Shown one piece after another: positions 16,432 to 25,171 of a stretch of DNA of 64,000 nucleotides (position 1 is the stretch's first letter; the number at the start of each line of letters is the position of its first letter). The stretch spans positions 62,001 to 126,000 of the forward strand of contig NZ_CP157006.1 of the NCBI RefSeq assembly GCF_039904985.1, written 5' to 3'. The notes under the pieces are model-generated. The model searched no databases, had not been told where the DNA came from, and worked only from the letters and a program-made list of their open reading frames with translations. A program made the translations under genes and the position numbers. Source of the DNA: Methylomonas sp. AM2-LC. Its GTDB lineage: Bacteria > Pseudomonadota > Gammaproteobacteria > Methylococcales > Methylomonadaceae.

Positions 16432-17004
16432 TTAAGCTACTAAATCATAATAATTTAAACGATGCTGCCGGAGATCTTCCTGAACAAGCTTTAGATGGTT
16501 CTTTAAGTCGAGCTTTTGGGCCAATGTTAGCGTTGGGTTCTTTAAATTTTTTGAAATTTGCTTGATTTTTGATTGAAGCAATTTCTCCTTTTCGTTCCAT
16601 TTTCCTTCATTTGGACTTAGAGCTTTAGGTCGTAGAGCGAAACACTGGATGCAATGGTTTTCAAACAAAGAAGTAACCTTTGCAGAGCATGTAATGCATT
16701 CGTAGTAAGGTTTATCTTTAGTAAAATCGAGATAGTCCCAATGGAATTGAACGGAAAGTGAATTTGCCAATTCGCGAAGTTCTGATAATTTATCAAACGG
16801 AGCATCAGCGCAAACAATACATGTGTGATCATGCTCTCTGACATAGATAGAAAAAAACTCTGGCTTTACATCATCGATAAAGCAAGATTTTCCATCATCT
16901 ACAAATTTAACGCCATGCACTTCAAGAGCAATATAGATAGCACTATTTGCTTCGACAGAATCTGTATAGCGCTTAAGATTTTTAGGAAGTTGGTTTTTTA
17001 ACAT
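16432..17004 (-). CDS. Zinc-finger-like uncharacterised protein
   Basis: 190 residues from ATG at 17004. The middle has a CxxC..CxxC zinc-ribbon-like motif (CITCSAKVTSLFENHCIQC, about 115-133). The C-terminus is a charged coiled-coil segment (KEKLLQSKIKQISKNLKN). Not recognised. Preceded by a switch leader and followed by block copy 1. Confidence 0.6.
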   Translation of the reverse strand: MLKNQLPKNLKRYTDSVEANSAIYIALEVHGVKFVDDGKSCFIDDVKPEFFSIYVREHDHTCIVCADAPFDKLSELRELANSLSVQFHWDYLDFTKDKPYYECITCSAKVTSLFENHCIQCFALRPKALSPNEGKWNEKEKLLQSKIKQISKNLKNPTLTLAQKLDLKNHLKLVQEDLRQHRLNYYDLVA

Positions 17005-17073
17005 AGGTATTCTCAAAAAATGGGAATACTACTTTCCTTGTAAAAGGAAAAGTAAAGTATTCCCTATACAAGG
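17005..17073 (-). promoter_or_regulatory. Switch leader of gene at 17004
   Basis: The clearest bistable case. GGGAATACTTTACTTTTCC pairs with GGAAAGTAGTATTCCC, and the same GTATTC of the switch arm can instead pair with GAATAC of the SD arm GAGAATACC. Confidence 0.65.
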
Positions 17074-17116
17074 TAAACGCCAATAAAAAGTAATGGCGGA
17101 AAGTATTCAAATAGCC

Positions 17117-18310
17117 TTAATTATTAATCGATACCCAGATAGATGAAATAATATCTTCAGATTGATTAATGCAGTTGGCATCATCAAAAACTTGATGGAC
17201 TTTACGACATTTTTCAACAAGACATTTCATTAGTTCAGATGACTTATCAAGCAACGACTCATATTTATCAGCACGATTTTTAACACGTTGTAATTCGGCT
17301 TCCATCAATTGTAAACGCTCAGTTCCCTCAATTAATGAAGGATTATCAACTAAATTCAACAATGCTTTCGAGTTAATTTCAAGCAACACATCAAGACTTT
17401 CGGCATGAGATTTAAGTTTAAAGTATTCTGCTTCAATGCTCTGTAAACGCGCAATTTCCTCAATTAATGCAGGAAAAATGTTGTGAATTTTAGCTGAAAA
17501 CGCAAGATTTTCGACGCAATTTTCTTCGGAGATGCCTTCATTTACAGAAGCTACCCCTTCAAGAATAATTGGGCAATACTCATTTACGGTGCTTACAAGA
17601 GAGTACGGCGCATCTTGTAATGCCCATTGACCTTTTGTTGTAAATTCGTAAACTTTTTTAATGTCTTCTAATTCAGTAAGTACATTGTTAGAAGAGCATT
17701 TTTTACAAACAAATCCAGACTTGTAGTCTGTACATGAATTACAGACCCAGGAACCACACTTGATACAGGAATTGCCTTCAGGACTTGTTTCTAAGCCGGC
17801 GAAGTTGCCGCAATGATCACAAGTTTCATTAGGGACATCATCGCGATCATGAAAAGCAGTATCGACTACAGGCTTATAACCAATAAAAAACACACCCGAG
17901 TCAATTAGTTTGCTGGTTTCAAAGTAGTCAAACTCAAATTCTGGCAGATTGATATTGGTCATGTAAAGAGTAACAATCCCATTGTCATCAGTCACTGCTT
18001 TACCTTGTCTATACCGTCCGTTATTTAGACAATAAAAAGGTTTATAAGCATTAGTACCTGAATATGATTGGTATGTACTTTTGTACTCGCCTTTAATAAT
18101 AAAATGAGTCACAGTGAATGGATCTACTTCTGGTATGTCGCCATCTACGGATAGATTTATAGCGGATAGCCAAGCCAGTAACGCAGCTTTTGTTCTAAAG
18201 GCAGTATGCGCAGCTCCTTTATCTGTAACAATATACCAATATCCGCACGTTCTTAGGTGAACGATTTTGTTGATAGATGTTAAGACAAGGTTATTGTGAA
18301 TTTGAATCAT
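17117..18310 (-). CDS. Zinc-binding protein with coiled-coil tail
   Basis: 397 residues. N-terminal half unknown (includes GYWYIVTDKGAAHTAFRTKAA). Central cysteine cluster CDHCG, CIKCG, CNSC, CKKC (about 180-225) suggests two zinc ribbons. The C-terminal part holds AKIHNIFPALIEEIARLQSIEAE, shared with the proteins at 21184 and 26937, followed by coiled coil. The shared module resembles the phage Ead/Ea22-type pattern. Under block copy 2. Function unknown. Confidence 0.65.
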   Translation of the reverse strand: MIQIHNNLVLTSINKIVHLRTCGYWYIVTDKGAAHTAFRTKAALLAWLSAINLSVDGDIPEVDPFTVTHFIIKGEYKSTYQSYSGTNAYKPFYCLNNGRYRQGKAVTDDNGIVTLYMTNINLPEFEFDYFETSKLIDSGVFFIGYKPVVDTAFHDRDDVPNETCDHCGNFAGLETSPEGNSCIKCGSWVCNSCTDYKSGFVCKKCSSNNVLTELEDIKKVYEFTTKGQWALQDAPYSLVSTVNEYCPIILEGVASVNEGISEENCVENLAFSAKIHNIFPALIEEIARLQSIEAEYFKLKSHAESLDVLLEINSKALLNLVDNPSLIEGTERLQLMEAELQRVKNRADKYESLLDKSSELMKCLVEKCRKVHQVFDDANCINQSEDIISSIWVSINN

Positions 18311-18575
18311 GTGTACTCCTTAAAATACAAGAGATACACCAATCCCACAGGGAATGATGTATTCCCTTGTGGGTTAAATGGCCGGTGGCCTAGAAAAGTA
18401 GTCGCATCAAAGATGCATTCATAAAATTATTCGTTCTTTTAAGTGCTGAACTGGCACTGCTTCTGAGTTCTCGTAGAGAACAACAAAAATCCGTCTTTCC
18501 GGAGCACACTCTATCAAATGCGCTTTGGGAAGACGGTATAGGCATTATGCCTAATTACCGTCTAAATGTTAAGTC
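18311..18575 (-). promoter_or_regulatory. Repeated attenuator-promoter-leader block, copy 2
   Basis: Same order of parts as copy 1. The antiterminator stem is AGACGGTA/TACCGTCT with inner AGGCA/TGCCT instead of ATGCA/TGCAT, a compensatory change that supports the RNA structure. Terminator CCGTCTT/AAGACGG plus T-tract retained. Leader arms as in copy 1. Confidence 0.75.
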
Positions 18576-18615
18576 CAAAAAACGCAAAAATACCGCGTAG
18601 GAGCTGATTATAAAA

Positions 18616-19251
18616 TTAATCTGGCAGATTTTGTTTTTGCTGCCGGAATTCACGCATATCGTCATTATCGACGCGGTCATAAATTTCTTCAACCGCTAAC
18701 GATAGGCCAATAGACTCAAAGGTGACTGTGTCGCCCAAATAAAAATACTCGGACAGCCAGTTGTTGGTTTTACGTAGCACATGAACACAAACTGAGTCTT
18801 GCTCAATCAACACATATTCTTGTAAAGATTCCATGTTGATATAACGCATGAGTTTTATGGTTGTGTCATTCTTACGCGTGGATTTAGACAAAACCTCAAT
18901 AATTAATATCGGAGACGTAGTAAATTGACCGATGCGTTCCAAAGAAGCGCAATCCACCATGACATCTGGATAGAAGTAGTCATTACCTGAGCGGACTTTC
19001 ATATCAGCCATGTATGTTTCGCAAGGCATGCCTTTAAGATGACGCTGAAATTCACTCGAAATATTGACAGAAATTCTATTGTGATTAGGTCCCGCTCCTG
19101 CCATGGCATAAACACGACCGTCGATATACTCCCGCTTAACATGCGATAAAACTTCAGATTGAAGATATTCTTCATCAGTCATTGTTTTGGGGTGTTCATC
19201 AGCTAACATATCAACCTTATGCCTAATACAGCGTACATTAAATACGTTCAT
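18616..19251 (-). CDS. Uma2-family endonuclease-fold protein
   Basis: 211 residues of the Uma2 (DUF820) PD-(D/E)XK nuclease-like family. YPDVMVDC gives the active-site Asp and ILIIEVLSKSTRKND the E-x-[hydrophobic]-S-x-S-T pattern. MTDEEYLQSEVL...YIDGRVYAMAGA is the usual N-terminal pattern. Start ATG 19251 fits the AGAGG SD. Family members are abundant and rarely characterised, so the substrate is unknown. Unusually for the array it is a widespread chromosomal family. Confidence 0.85.
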   Translation of the reverse strand: MNVFNVRCIRHKVDMLADEHPKTMTDEEYLQSEVLSHVKREYIDGRVYAMAGAGPNHNRISVNISSEFQRHLKGMPCETYMADMKVRSGNDYFYPDVMVDCASLERIGQFTTSPILIIEVLSKSTRKNDTTIKLMRYINMESLQEYVLIEQDSVCVHVLRKTNNWLSEYFYLGDTVTFESIGLSLAVEEIYDRVDNDDMREFRQQKQNLPD

Positions 19252-19326
19252 TGTAACCTCTGGAAAATATAAAAGAAAACAGAGGGGAGACAAGTCCCAC
19301 AAGTGGGGAATTGATCCCCTGTGGGT
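19252..19326 (-). promoter_or_regulatory. Switch leader of Uma2 gene
   Basis: CCCACA.GGGGA/TCCCC..TGTGGG hairpin. Decoy GGGGA pairs with TCTCCCC. CCTCTG pairs with CAGAGG of the SD arm. Confidence 0.6.
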
Positions 19327-19348
19327 TAAAAGCAAAATACTTTGTGAA

Positions 19349-19498
19349 TTATTTAGATGAATGGGGGCCCATCAAAATAGCATGCGTGAAAATATAAAAA
19401 ATCAAGCAAGCAGTTCGATCACTTTTACAACAGGCAATAGAAAATCCTAGCGAAATAGTATTTGGCCACGATCTTCTGAAAGAAAAATATCTACGCAT
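19349..19498 (-). CDS. Possible 49-residue ORF
   Basis: ATG at 19498 follows GAAAGG 5-10 nt upstream, right after the stop of the 19511-19885 gene. Starts MRRYFSFRRSWPNTISLG; has a hydrophobic middle. Not recognised. It fills the gap before the Uma2 leader. Confidence 0.35.
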   Translation of the reverse strand: MRRYFSFRRSWPNTISLGFSIACCKSDRTACLIFYIFTHAILMGPHSSK

Positions 19499-19510
19499 AA
19501 AAATACCTTT

Positions 19511-19885
19511 CTAATAGCCATATTTAAGAAAAAGACGACGAGAAAATGATTCATCAATGTAATGATTAGCGTTTTTTAAAAAATCATCAACACAATTTGA
19601 TACTTCATTAGCAGTTGAGTTTTCTTTGATAAATACATTGCATGTACTTAATACGTTTGTAGCTTGACTTTGATATTCGCCATGGATAGCAACAATATTT
19701 TCTTTGAATAAATCAAGTAAATATACAGTTGCTAATTTTGTACCGGTAGCTGTTTCAAAAGATTTTTGAGCAATAGAAGCAAGAGGTGTCTCGCCAAGAT
19801 ATAAATCTTTTAAAATTCCCCAACCATGTTCAAAAAGTTTATCTTTAACAATAACTTTGGTGTCTTCATAAAATTTACTTGTCAT
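19511..19885 (-). CDS. Uncharacterised 124-residue protein
   Basis: Not recognised. Helical; starts MTSKFYEDTKVIVKDKLFEHG after an AAGGGG SD. Only 11 bp separate it from the gene at 19897, and it has no switch leader, so it is the second gene of that unit. Confidence 0.55.
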   Translation of the reverse strand: MTSKFYEDTKVIVKDKLFEHGWGILKDLYLGETPLASIAQKSFETATGTKLATVYLLDLFKENIVAIHGEYQSQATNVLSTCNVFIKENSTANEVSNCVDDFLKNANHYIDESFSRRLFLKYGY

Positions 19886-19896
19886 GTAAAAACCCC

Positions 19897-20319
19897 TTAA
19901 GAAAGTGATATGTCAATCAATTTAAGTAAATCATCACATCCACTATGATTTTCCCAAGCTTTAGGCAAAGCATTACGTGCTTCTATTAAAAGCGCCTTAA
20001 GTTGGGATCTTGATGTTTTTATTGATGCCAGAGCATTGTCGATTTCAACAATTAAACTTCTGTCAACACCGTTAGCTTCAGCAAAACTTTGATCTGGCAA
20101 AGCGGCTCTGGATTGCTCAAGTGCTTCAATAAATGACCATTTACCACGAACATACTTATCAAAGGCCATGGATTCAATTTTTGAATACATAACATCTTCA
20201 TTCGAATGTTTTTTATCAGCATGAGTGCTCAAATAAAGAACAAGAGCACCACTAGCATTGGTATAGCGTTTTCTTGCCAATGCCATAATTTTCAAATAGC
20301 GGTTTCTGTTAATACTCAT
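19897..20319 (-). CDS. Uncharacterised 140-residue protein
   Basis: Not recognised. Start chosen at the ATG after GAGGCAATT (MSINRNRYLKIMALARKR). Helical, basic at the N-terminus. First gene of a two- or three-gene unit under its own switch leader. Confidence 0.55.
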   Translation of the reverse strand: MSINRNRYLKIMALARKRYTNASGALVLYLSTHADKKHSNEDVMYSKIESMAFDKYVRGKWSFIEALEQSRAALPDQSFAEANGVDRSLIVEIDNALASIKTSRSQLKALLIEARNALPKAWENHSGCDDLLKLIDISLS

Positions 20320-20396
20320 AATTGCCTCGATCAGAAAATCTGAATAAAAGAGGAGCAAACAGAACCATAGGGAACTGAATTGCTCCCATGTGGGTT
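20320..20396 (-). promoter_or_regulatory. Switch leader of gene at 20319
   Basis: Decoy GGGAGCAA pairs with TTTGCTCC. The TTGC core of the switch arm also faces GCAA of the SD arm GAGGCAAT. Confidence 0.5.
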
Positions 20397-20408
20397 AAAA
20401 TTTCTCGC

Positions 20409-21182
20409 TTAGAATTGAGAGTAAACGAGAGTCAATATGCCTGTATCCATAATGGAATCTGGAAAAGCGAAAAAAGGTTCAAGTGATAAGATCACTTTAA
20501 CTCCTAGCTCCAAATCCGTATGAGAAGCGTGTGTGAAATTAATCGGTAAACCAATTAACGTCGTGTAATACGCATATCGAGGCTTCTGACTGTTAAGATC
20601 ATTATCGATAGACCGATAATCAACTCCATCAAAAACATCACCGAAGAATTCAAAAAGAAAAGGATTATCGCAACGCGATATCACATTCGTTAAGACTTCA
20701 GAGGTAACCGATACGTATTTTGAAATTTCAGTCAAACCGAATTGCTCGTAAAAGCGAGACAATTCGAAAAGATTGTTACGAACGACATCTGATGGAAAGT
20801 TATTATTTCCGTTTGAGAAATCTAATAAATGCATCCATCCTGAATCATCCAAGCCCCATTGAAGCGGATCAGAATATTCATAGCCGGTGGCAATCAAATA
20901 TGAAATGGCCAGATTAATTCTGGACAGATTAGATTCAATTACTTTGGAATAAACTTGTCGTTGGTCTTTGGGTACGGTATCAATACTGAGCACCGTCGGA
21001 TAAAACGGGGTCACAATCAAATCACGACTTGAATCATAAAAGCCGGGACAAATACCAGACTTACCTTGCAGTAAATCATAAATACTGATTTCCGACTTGG
21101 AAGCTTTTTTGCAAACGGTATCACCGATTCGCATGACTTGCCCCATTGAACCTTTGCCTATAATTTCTGCATGAGCATTCAT
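20409..21182 (-). CDS. Protein kinase-like fold protein
   Basis: 257 residues with kinase-like landmarks. A glycine-rich loop IGKGSMGQVMRIG (about 8-20) is followed by VCKKA (candidate Lys). Near residue 130, GLDDSGWMHLLDFSNGN resembles a catalytic-loop/metal Asp (DFG-like) region. The HRD motif is not clear. It directly follows the 21184 gene (SD inside that gene's end), so the two are coupled. Kinase activity is uncertain; a pseudokinase or phage-type kinase is possible. Confidence 0.5.
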   Translation of the reverse strand: MNAHAEIIGKGSMGQVMRIGDTVCKKASKSEISIYDLLQGKSGICPGFYDSSRDLIVTPFYPTVLSIDTVPKDQRQVYSKVIESNLSRINLAISYLIATGYEYSDPLQWGLDDSGWMHLLDFSNGNNNFPSDVVRNNLFELSRFYEQFGLTEISKYVSVTSEVLTNVISRCDNPFLFEFFGDVFDGVDYRSIDNDLNSQKPRYAYYTTLIGLPINFTHASHTDLELGVKVILSLEPFFAFPDSIMDTGILTLVYSQF

Positions 21183-21183
21183 T

Positions 21184-21594
21184 TTAGACTCCGTAATCGC
21201 TAGGGTTGAGAAGATCTTCCTTGGTCAATAAAGCTGAATTAGCATCAATAATTAACTGACTAGCCTCTTTGCAAATAAAGAAATCACCCTCATTATCCTC
21301 ATTAATTACAGAAAGCAAAGACTGAAGAGCGGACTCAACTTTTTCAAGACGATCCAATCGGTCTTTAATTTCCGGAAACAAGTTATGAGCCGTGCGGGCA
21401 AATCTTAAATTAGCAATGGCTTTGGCTTCCGGAACAGAATCAAATGATTGAAAAAGATCAAACAGGTGAGGACCGTCAATGGATACGATAGTGAAATGAG
21501 TTGAAAAGGCCCAGTTTTTCATTGATTCCATGTAAGAACTATAAAGTTCCTGCATCGCTTCAGTGAATTGTGGGTTAGTAATATTTGGTAACAT
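21184..21594 (-). CDS. Small protein with shared HN-x-FP module
   Basis: 136 residues from the ATG at 21594 (MLPNITNPQFTEAMQELY). Residues around 70-90 read FARTAHNLFPEIKDRLDRLEKVE, the same module as in the 17117 and 26937 proteins. Helical throughout. First gene of a pair with the kinase-like gene. Confidence 0.55.
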   Translation of the reverse strand: MLPNITNPQFTEAMQELYSSYMESMKNWAFSTHFTIVSIDGPHLFDLFQSFDSVPEAKAIANLRFARTAHNLFPEIKDRLDRLEKVESALQSLLSVINEDNEGDFFICKEASQLIIDANSALLTKEDLLNPSDYGV

Positions 21595-21668
21595 GTGTTT
21601 TCTCCTTAATAAACAAAAAAGGGAACACAAAAAACCCAAAGATGAGAAATGTAGTGTTCCCAGTGGGT
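21595..21668 (-). promoter_or_regulatory. Switch leader of gene at 21594
   Basis: Decoy GGGAACAC and switch GTGTTCCC pair perfectly over 8 bp. GTGTT also pairs with AACAC of the SD arm AAGGAGAAAACAC. Confidence 0.65.
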
Positions 21669-21670
21669 GA

Positions 21671-22066
21671 TTAAAATAAGAACGGAGTCTTAATTTGTTG
21701 CTTAGACAGTGCTTCAAATACAGATAAATCTGGATTCGAAAGCTGTTCGAAAGAAACGATCTCAAACTTGAACAGATAAGCCATGATTGATTCTAGCGAT
21801 ATGTAAAAGTTTTTACTCGCCTTAGCAACAGGATTGCCGTACTCGTTTCTTTCAACCCAAACTACAATGCCGTTAGGGACAAAACGTAAACCATTTACGA
21901 AATACGAACCTGGATATCTCAGGCTGGTTCGTATGGAAATTGGATTTTCGGAAGAAGATCTGTTTTTCTTGCCATGTATCTGGTCTGAAAAACTTCCTGA
22001 TGCGAAATCGGATACACTGAGTAATTTGCCTTTTTTAAAGGCAGAAAAAGCAGTACTTTGTGACAT
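21671..22066 (-). CDS. Uncharacterised 131-residue protein
   Basis: Not recognised. Starts MSQSTAFSAFKKGKLLSVSD. The middle, PGSYFVNGLRFVPNGIVVWVERNEYG, looks like a beta domain. Single-gene unit with its own switch leader. Confidence 0.55.
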   Translation of the reverse strand: MSQSTAFSAFKKGKLLSVSDFASGSFSDQIHGKKNRSSSENPISIRTSLRYPGSYFVNGLRFVPNGIVVWVERNEYGNPVAKASKNFYISLESIMAYLFKFEIVSFEQLSNPDLSVFEALSKQQIKTPFLF

Positions 22067-22131
22067 GGTGTTTACTCCTTAAAAAACAGGAACACCAAAA
22101 GCCCAAATGGGAAATGATGTTCCCAATGGGT
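22067..22131 (-). promoter_or_regulatory. Switch leader of gene at 22066
   Basis: Decoy GGAACATC pairs with GGTGTTCC (8 bp, one G-U). GGTGTT also pairs with AACACC before the ATG. Confidence 0.65.
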
Positions 22132-22148
22132 TAATAAATTAATTAAAC

Positions 22149-22478
22149 TTACAAAGTGTTACAGCTTGTTAATGCGCTAGTCACTTTAAGGATTTCTCCT
22201 GCAGAGACCGCTTGCAACATTTGAGATCGTCCGTGGTTAATGTAATCATTAACAGACATGCTTCGCCAATTAGGATGAGGTCTATCACTACACAAAATCC
22301 AATTATCTTGATGACTGTTACGTCGATGCACATAAACATCTATAGACCGCGCGAGACCAAGACCAAAGCACAATTGCGCAACGATTTTGACTTCTGAACC
22401 ATCTTCTCGCTGAATAATTTGCGAAAGTTTAGTAGGTTTAGAAGCAGATCGTGATCTATCTTTAAAAGGTTTAAGCAT
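22149..22478 (-). CDS. Uncharacterised 109-residue protein
   Basis: Not recognised. ATG at 22478 overlaps the end of the upstream gene, so it is coupled to it. Starts MLKPFKDRSRSASKPTK (basic), then a beta pattern (VKIVAQLCFGLGLARSIDVYVHRR). Confidence 0.55.
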   Translation of the reverse strand: MLKPFKDRSRSASKPTKLSQIIQREDGSEVKIVAQLCFGLGLARSIDVYVHRRNSHQDNWILCSDRPHPNWRSMSVNDYINHGRSQMLQAVSAGEILKVTSALTSCNTL

Positions 22479-22761
22479 TAATATCCCCAGAAGACAAGTT
22501 ATGTAAATTTTCAGACATATAACGAACCTGAAGGGCGTCAAGTGCGGGACCAATAATTTCATCCCATAATCCGTCTTGATTTTCAAGTAACCACTGAAAC
22601 ATTACTCGTGGATTATCAGGAAATTTTCGCTCATTAATCAGAACATCAGAAACATGTCCCATTAATGCATTGCCTTCACGACTAAAGGTGTCGACAAGTT
22701 CTTCAGTTGAAACAGTATTACTCGTAAGATTATCGAGGGTATCTATGATTTCATGTGTCAT
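22471..22761 (-). CDS. Uncharacterised 96-residue protein
   Basis: Not recognised; acidic and helical (MTHEIIDTLDNLTSNTVSTE). First gene of a coupled pair with the gene at 22149, behind a switch leader. Confidence 0.55.
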   Translation of the reverse strand: MTHEIIDTLDNLTSNTVSTEELVDTFSREGNALMGHVSDVLINERKFPDNPRVMFQWLLENQDGLWDEIIGPALDALQVRYMSENLHNLSSGDINA

Positions 22762-22828
22762 GGCTTAATTCCTTAATAAAATAAAAGGGAAACGCCTTGC
22801 CCAAATGGGAAGTTGTTTCCCAAAGGGC
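22762..22828 (-). promoter_or_regulatory. Switch leader of gene at 22761
   Basis: Decoy GGGAAAC pairs with GTTTCCC. GGC of the switch arm faces GCC next to the start codon. Confidence 0.55.
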
Positions 22829-22844
22829 TGTAGATAATTAGATC

Positions 22845-23258
22845 TTAATGATGAGATGCATTTGAGAAATTTACTTTAGATTGCTCATAAATTTCAGGCC
22901 AAAATTCTTCGGCAATTTGATATGCCTCAGATCTTTGTTGATTGGTAAATATTTCGTAGCCAGATTTGGTAACTTTTCCAGTAGCATCAAGCAGAGCCAT
23001 CGCGTAATGATCAGCATTTACGCCGATAAAACCGCCATCTTGAACATGTTCAATGACACGTTGAGCTGCAATTGCGCTCATTAAATGAAATCCACGATTT
23101 CGTGTAATTTTATTTAGTTGAGAAATTAAGCTGGGCTTATCGGAATGTCCGGGAATATTAGCCTTTTGATACTGAAAAGGCTCATTAGAAAGAACTTCGT
23201 TTACTTGACTAATTTGGTCAAAAAAACGAATTTCTTGAGAAAGACTTGATTTTGTCAT
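22845..23258 (-). CDS. Uncharacterised 137-residue protein
   Basis: Not recognised. Starts MTKSSLSQEIRFFDQISQVN. The middle, RGFHLMSAIAAQRVIEHVQDGGFIGVNADHYAMALLDATGK, suggests a compact alpha/beta fold. Under block copy 3. Confidence 0.55.
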   Translation of the reverse strand: MTKSSLSQEIRFFDQISQVNEVLSNEPFQYQKANIPGHSDKPSLISQLNKITRNRGFHLMSAIAAQRVIEHVQDGGFIGVNADHYAMALLDATGKVTKSGYEIFTNQQRSEAYQIAEEFWPEIYEQSKVNFSNASHH

Positions 23259-23520
23259 GGTGTACTCCTTGAAAAATCAAGAGATACACCAATCCCTCGG
23301 GGAATGATGTATTCCCTTGAGGGTTAAATGGCCTAGGGCCGAAAGATAGTCGCGTAAAACGCATTAAAAATTATTCGTTCTTTTAAGTGCTGAACTGGCA
23401 CTGATTTTGAGCTCTCATAGAACTACAAAAAATTCCGTCTTTCCGGAGCACACTTATTAAATGCACTTTGGGAAGACGGTAAATGCAATTATGCATGATT
23501 ACCGTCAGGTTGTTAAGTTT
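23259..23520 (-). promoter_or_regulatory. Repeated attenuator-promoter-leader block, copy 3
   Basis: Same parts as copy 1. The antiterminator begins TGACGGTA with TACCGTCT, inner ATGCA/TGCAT. The leader hairpin is CCC-TCAA-GGGAAT/ATTCCC-CGAGGG, with changed bases on both sides. The GGCC palindrome differs (GGCCCTAGGCC). Confidence 0.75.
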
Positions 23521-23565
23521 GAAAGACATGGATTTTAGAGCGCCTTTCAATCTGGATTAAACTTG

Positions 23566-23889
23566 TTAGTTTTTAATTGAATCTGTAAAGCAGATGTTTT
23601 TTATAACAAGTTTTTGACATGGTTCGGGAAGCGCATCAAAATCGATACAATTACCTAAATGTTTACCTGGTCTGGCTGTGCAATGTTGTCCATATCCTTG
23701 TGGATGACAAGGATTGGACGACATGGCTAATGCAACATAAAAACCATTCTTTTCTGGCTCAAGCATAAAAACAATCGTATAACGATCAAAAGTTTTACCG
23801 TTGTTATCAAAAATCCTTACTGTCCTCAAAAGGTGAAGCAGGTATGGATTAGATGATTTAACCTGAGTAATAATGGTTGATTTGTTCAT
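23566..23889 (-). CDS. Uncharacterised 107-residue protein
   Basis: Not recognised. Starts MNKSTIITQVKSSNPYLLH, with a His/Cys-containing segment (SSNPCHPQGYGQHCTARPGKH). Its leader (23890-23918) keeps only the switch and SD arms; the IS3 element begins inside it. The decoy hairpin and promoter are gone, so expression now depends on read-through or an IS promoter. Confidence 0.55.
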   Translation of the reverse strand: MNKSTIITQVKSSNPYLLHLLRTVRIFDNNGKTFDRYTIVFMLEPEKNGFYVALAMSSNPCHPQGYGQHCTARPGKHLGNCIDFDALPEPCQKLVIKNICFTDSIKN

Positions 23890-23918
23890 GGTGTACTCCT
23901 TGGAATAACAAGAGATAC
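23890..23918 (-). promoter_or_regulatory. Leader truncated by IS3 element
   Basis: Minus strand GTATCTCTTGTTATTCCAAG then GAGTACACC before the ATG: the SD-sequestering half of the block-type leader. The decoy hairpin and everything upstream are replaced by the IS end. Confidence 0.6.
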
Positions 23919-23981
23919 TGATCTTGCCCCGATCTAGCGGACACTCGGCTAAGAGAGTAATCTCTAACTACGAGGAAAACA

Positions 23982-24284
23982 ATGAAAACCAAAAAAGATT
24001 TGAATACTGCTGTAGTCCGCAACAAATATACAGCTCAGTTTAAAGAGCAAGTATTGGAGCGTGCGGATAAGGATGGCATAGCCAAGGTCGCCAAAGATTT
24101 AGGGCTTGCCGAGTCGATGCTGTACAACTGGCGAGCCAAACGAAGCCAAACGGGACAGCCCTTTGAAGATCAAAAGCTGCAACAAGCTGAAATGGCGCGG
24201 CTTAAACGAGAAAACGCCCGCCTTGAAGAGGAAGTAGCCTTTTTAAAAAAGGCGGCGGTGAACTTTGCCAAACAGCCCAAGTGA
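23982..24284 (+). CDS. IS3-family transposase OrfA
   Basis: 100 residues: helix-turn-helix (KYTAQFKEQVLERADKDGIA then KDLGLAESMLYNWRAK) and a leucine-zipper-like tail (EMARLKRENARLEEEVAFLK). It binds the IS ends and dimerises with OrfB. Overlaps orfB by 4 bp. Confidence 0.92.
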   Translation: MKTKKDLNTAVVRNKYTAQFKEQVLERADKDGIAKVAKDLGLAESMLYNWRAKRSQTGQPFEDQKLQQAEMARLKRENARLEEEVAFLKKAAVNFAKQPK

Positions 24285-25141
24285 AGTACGCCATGATTAA
24301 AGCCAATGCCAATCAATTCGCTGTGGGCATGATGACTCGAATAATGGGTGTTTCACGCAGTGGCTATTACAGCTGGAAACATAGGCCACTTTCCGATAGA
24401 ACCCAAGCCAATCAATTGCTCGCCTGTGAAATTAAGCGTATTTTTGATGATGAAAAAGGTCGGCCTGGTTCGCCCAGGATTACTCAGCGACTGCATGATG
24501 AAGGGAAGTCCGCTGGTCGGCACCGGGTAGCCAAAATCATGCGTAGCCATGGTTTGAGAGCAAAAGCGGCCAAGAAATACAAAGCCACTACTAACAGCAA
24601 TCACTCTTTGCCTGTCGCGCCTAATCTGTTGGAGCAAAATTTCACAGCAGATGCACCCGATCAAAAATGGGTGTCCGATATAACGTATATTTGGACTGAG
24701 GAAGGCTGGCTGTACTTAGCTGTTGTGCTTGAGCTTTATTCGCGCAGAGTGATCGGTTGGGCCATTAACGAACGAATGACGGCAACATTGGTCTGTGATG
24801 CGCTGATTATGGCTTTATGGCGTCACCGTATGCCTAAAGGTGTCATTGTTCATTCGGATCGTGGCAGCCAGTATTGCTCTGCCGCCTACCAGAAGCTTTT
24901 CACTAAACACCAATTGATTTGTAGTATGAGCAAGAAAGGCGACTGCTACGATAACGCTGCTATGGAAAGCTGGAACCACAGCTTTAAAGTCGAAGCGATT
25001 CATGGTGAACGCTTTTTAACCCGATCTGTAGCCAAGTATCAAGTGTTCGAATATATCGAAGTATATTACAATCGCAAACGGCTTCATTCCAAATTAGGCT
25101 ATGTTAGTCCGGAAACTTTTGAAGCTAAAAAAGTCGCTTAG
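24281..25141 (+). CDS. IS3-family transposase OrfB (DDE)
   Basis: 286 residues with an HTH_21 segment (GRPGSPRITQRLHDEGKSAG) and an rve integrase core. The DDE residues are in WVSDITYI, VHSDRGSQY and AMESWNHS. Starts at GTG 24281, overlapping orfA. Complete and apparently intact. IS51/IS3-group-like by layout. Confidence 0.92.
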   Translation: MKYAMIKANANQFAVGMMTRIMGVSRSGYYSWKHRPLSDRTQANQLLACEIKRIFDDEKGRPGSPRITQRLHDEGKSAGRHRVAKIMRSHGLRAKAAKKYKATTNSNHSLPVAPNLLEQNFTADAPDQKWVSDITYIWTEEGWLYLAVVLELYSRRVIGWAINERMTATLVCDALIMALWRHRMPKGVIVHSDRGSQYCSAAYQKLFTKHQLICSMSKKGDCYDNAAMESWNHSFKVEAIHGERFLTRSVAKYQVFEYIEVYYNRKRLHSKLGYVSPETFEAKKVA

Positions 25142-25171
25142 TGGAGTGTCCGTGAAATCCGGGCAAGATCA

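Larger units (their letters stand above)
23919..25171 (+). mobile_element. IS3-family insertion sequence
   Basis: 1253-bp element. Left end TGATCTTGCCCCGATCTAGC and the reverse complement of the right end, TGATCTTGCCCGGATTTCAC, match at most positions, and both continue GGACACTC. It holds overlapping orfA and orfB. The flanks (AGATAC on the left, CATAAC on the right) show no 3-5 bp target duplication. Left flank is a leader and right flank the 5' end of another gene, pointing to an adjacent deletion. Confidence 0.92.
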
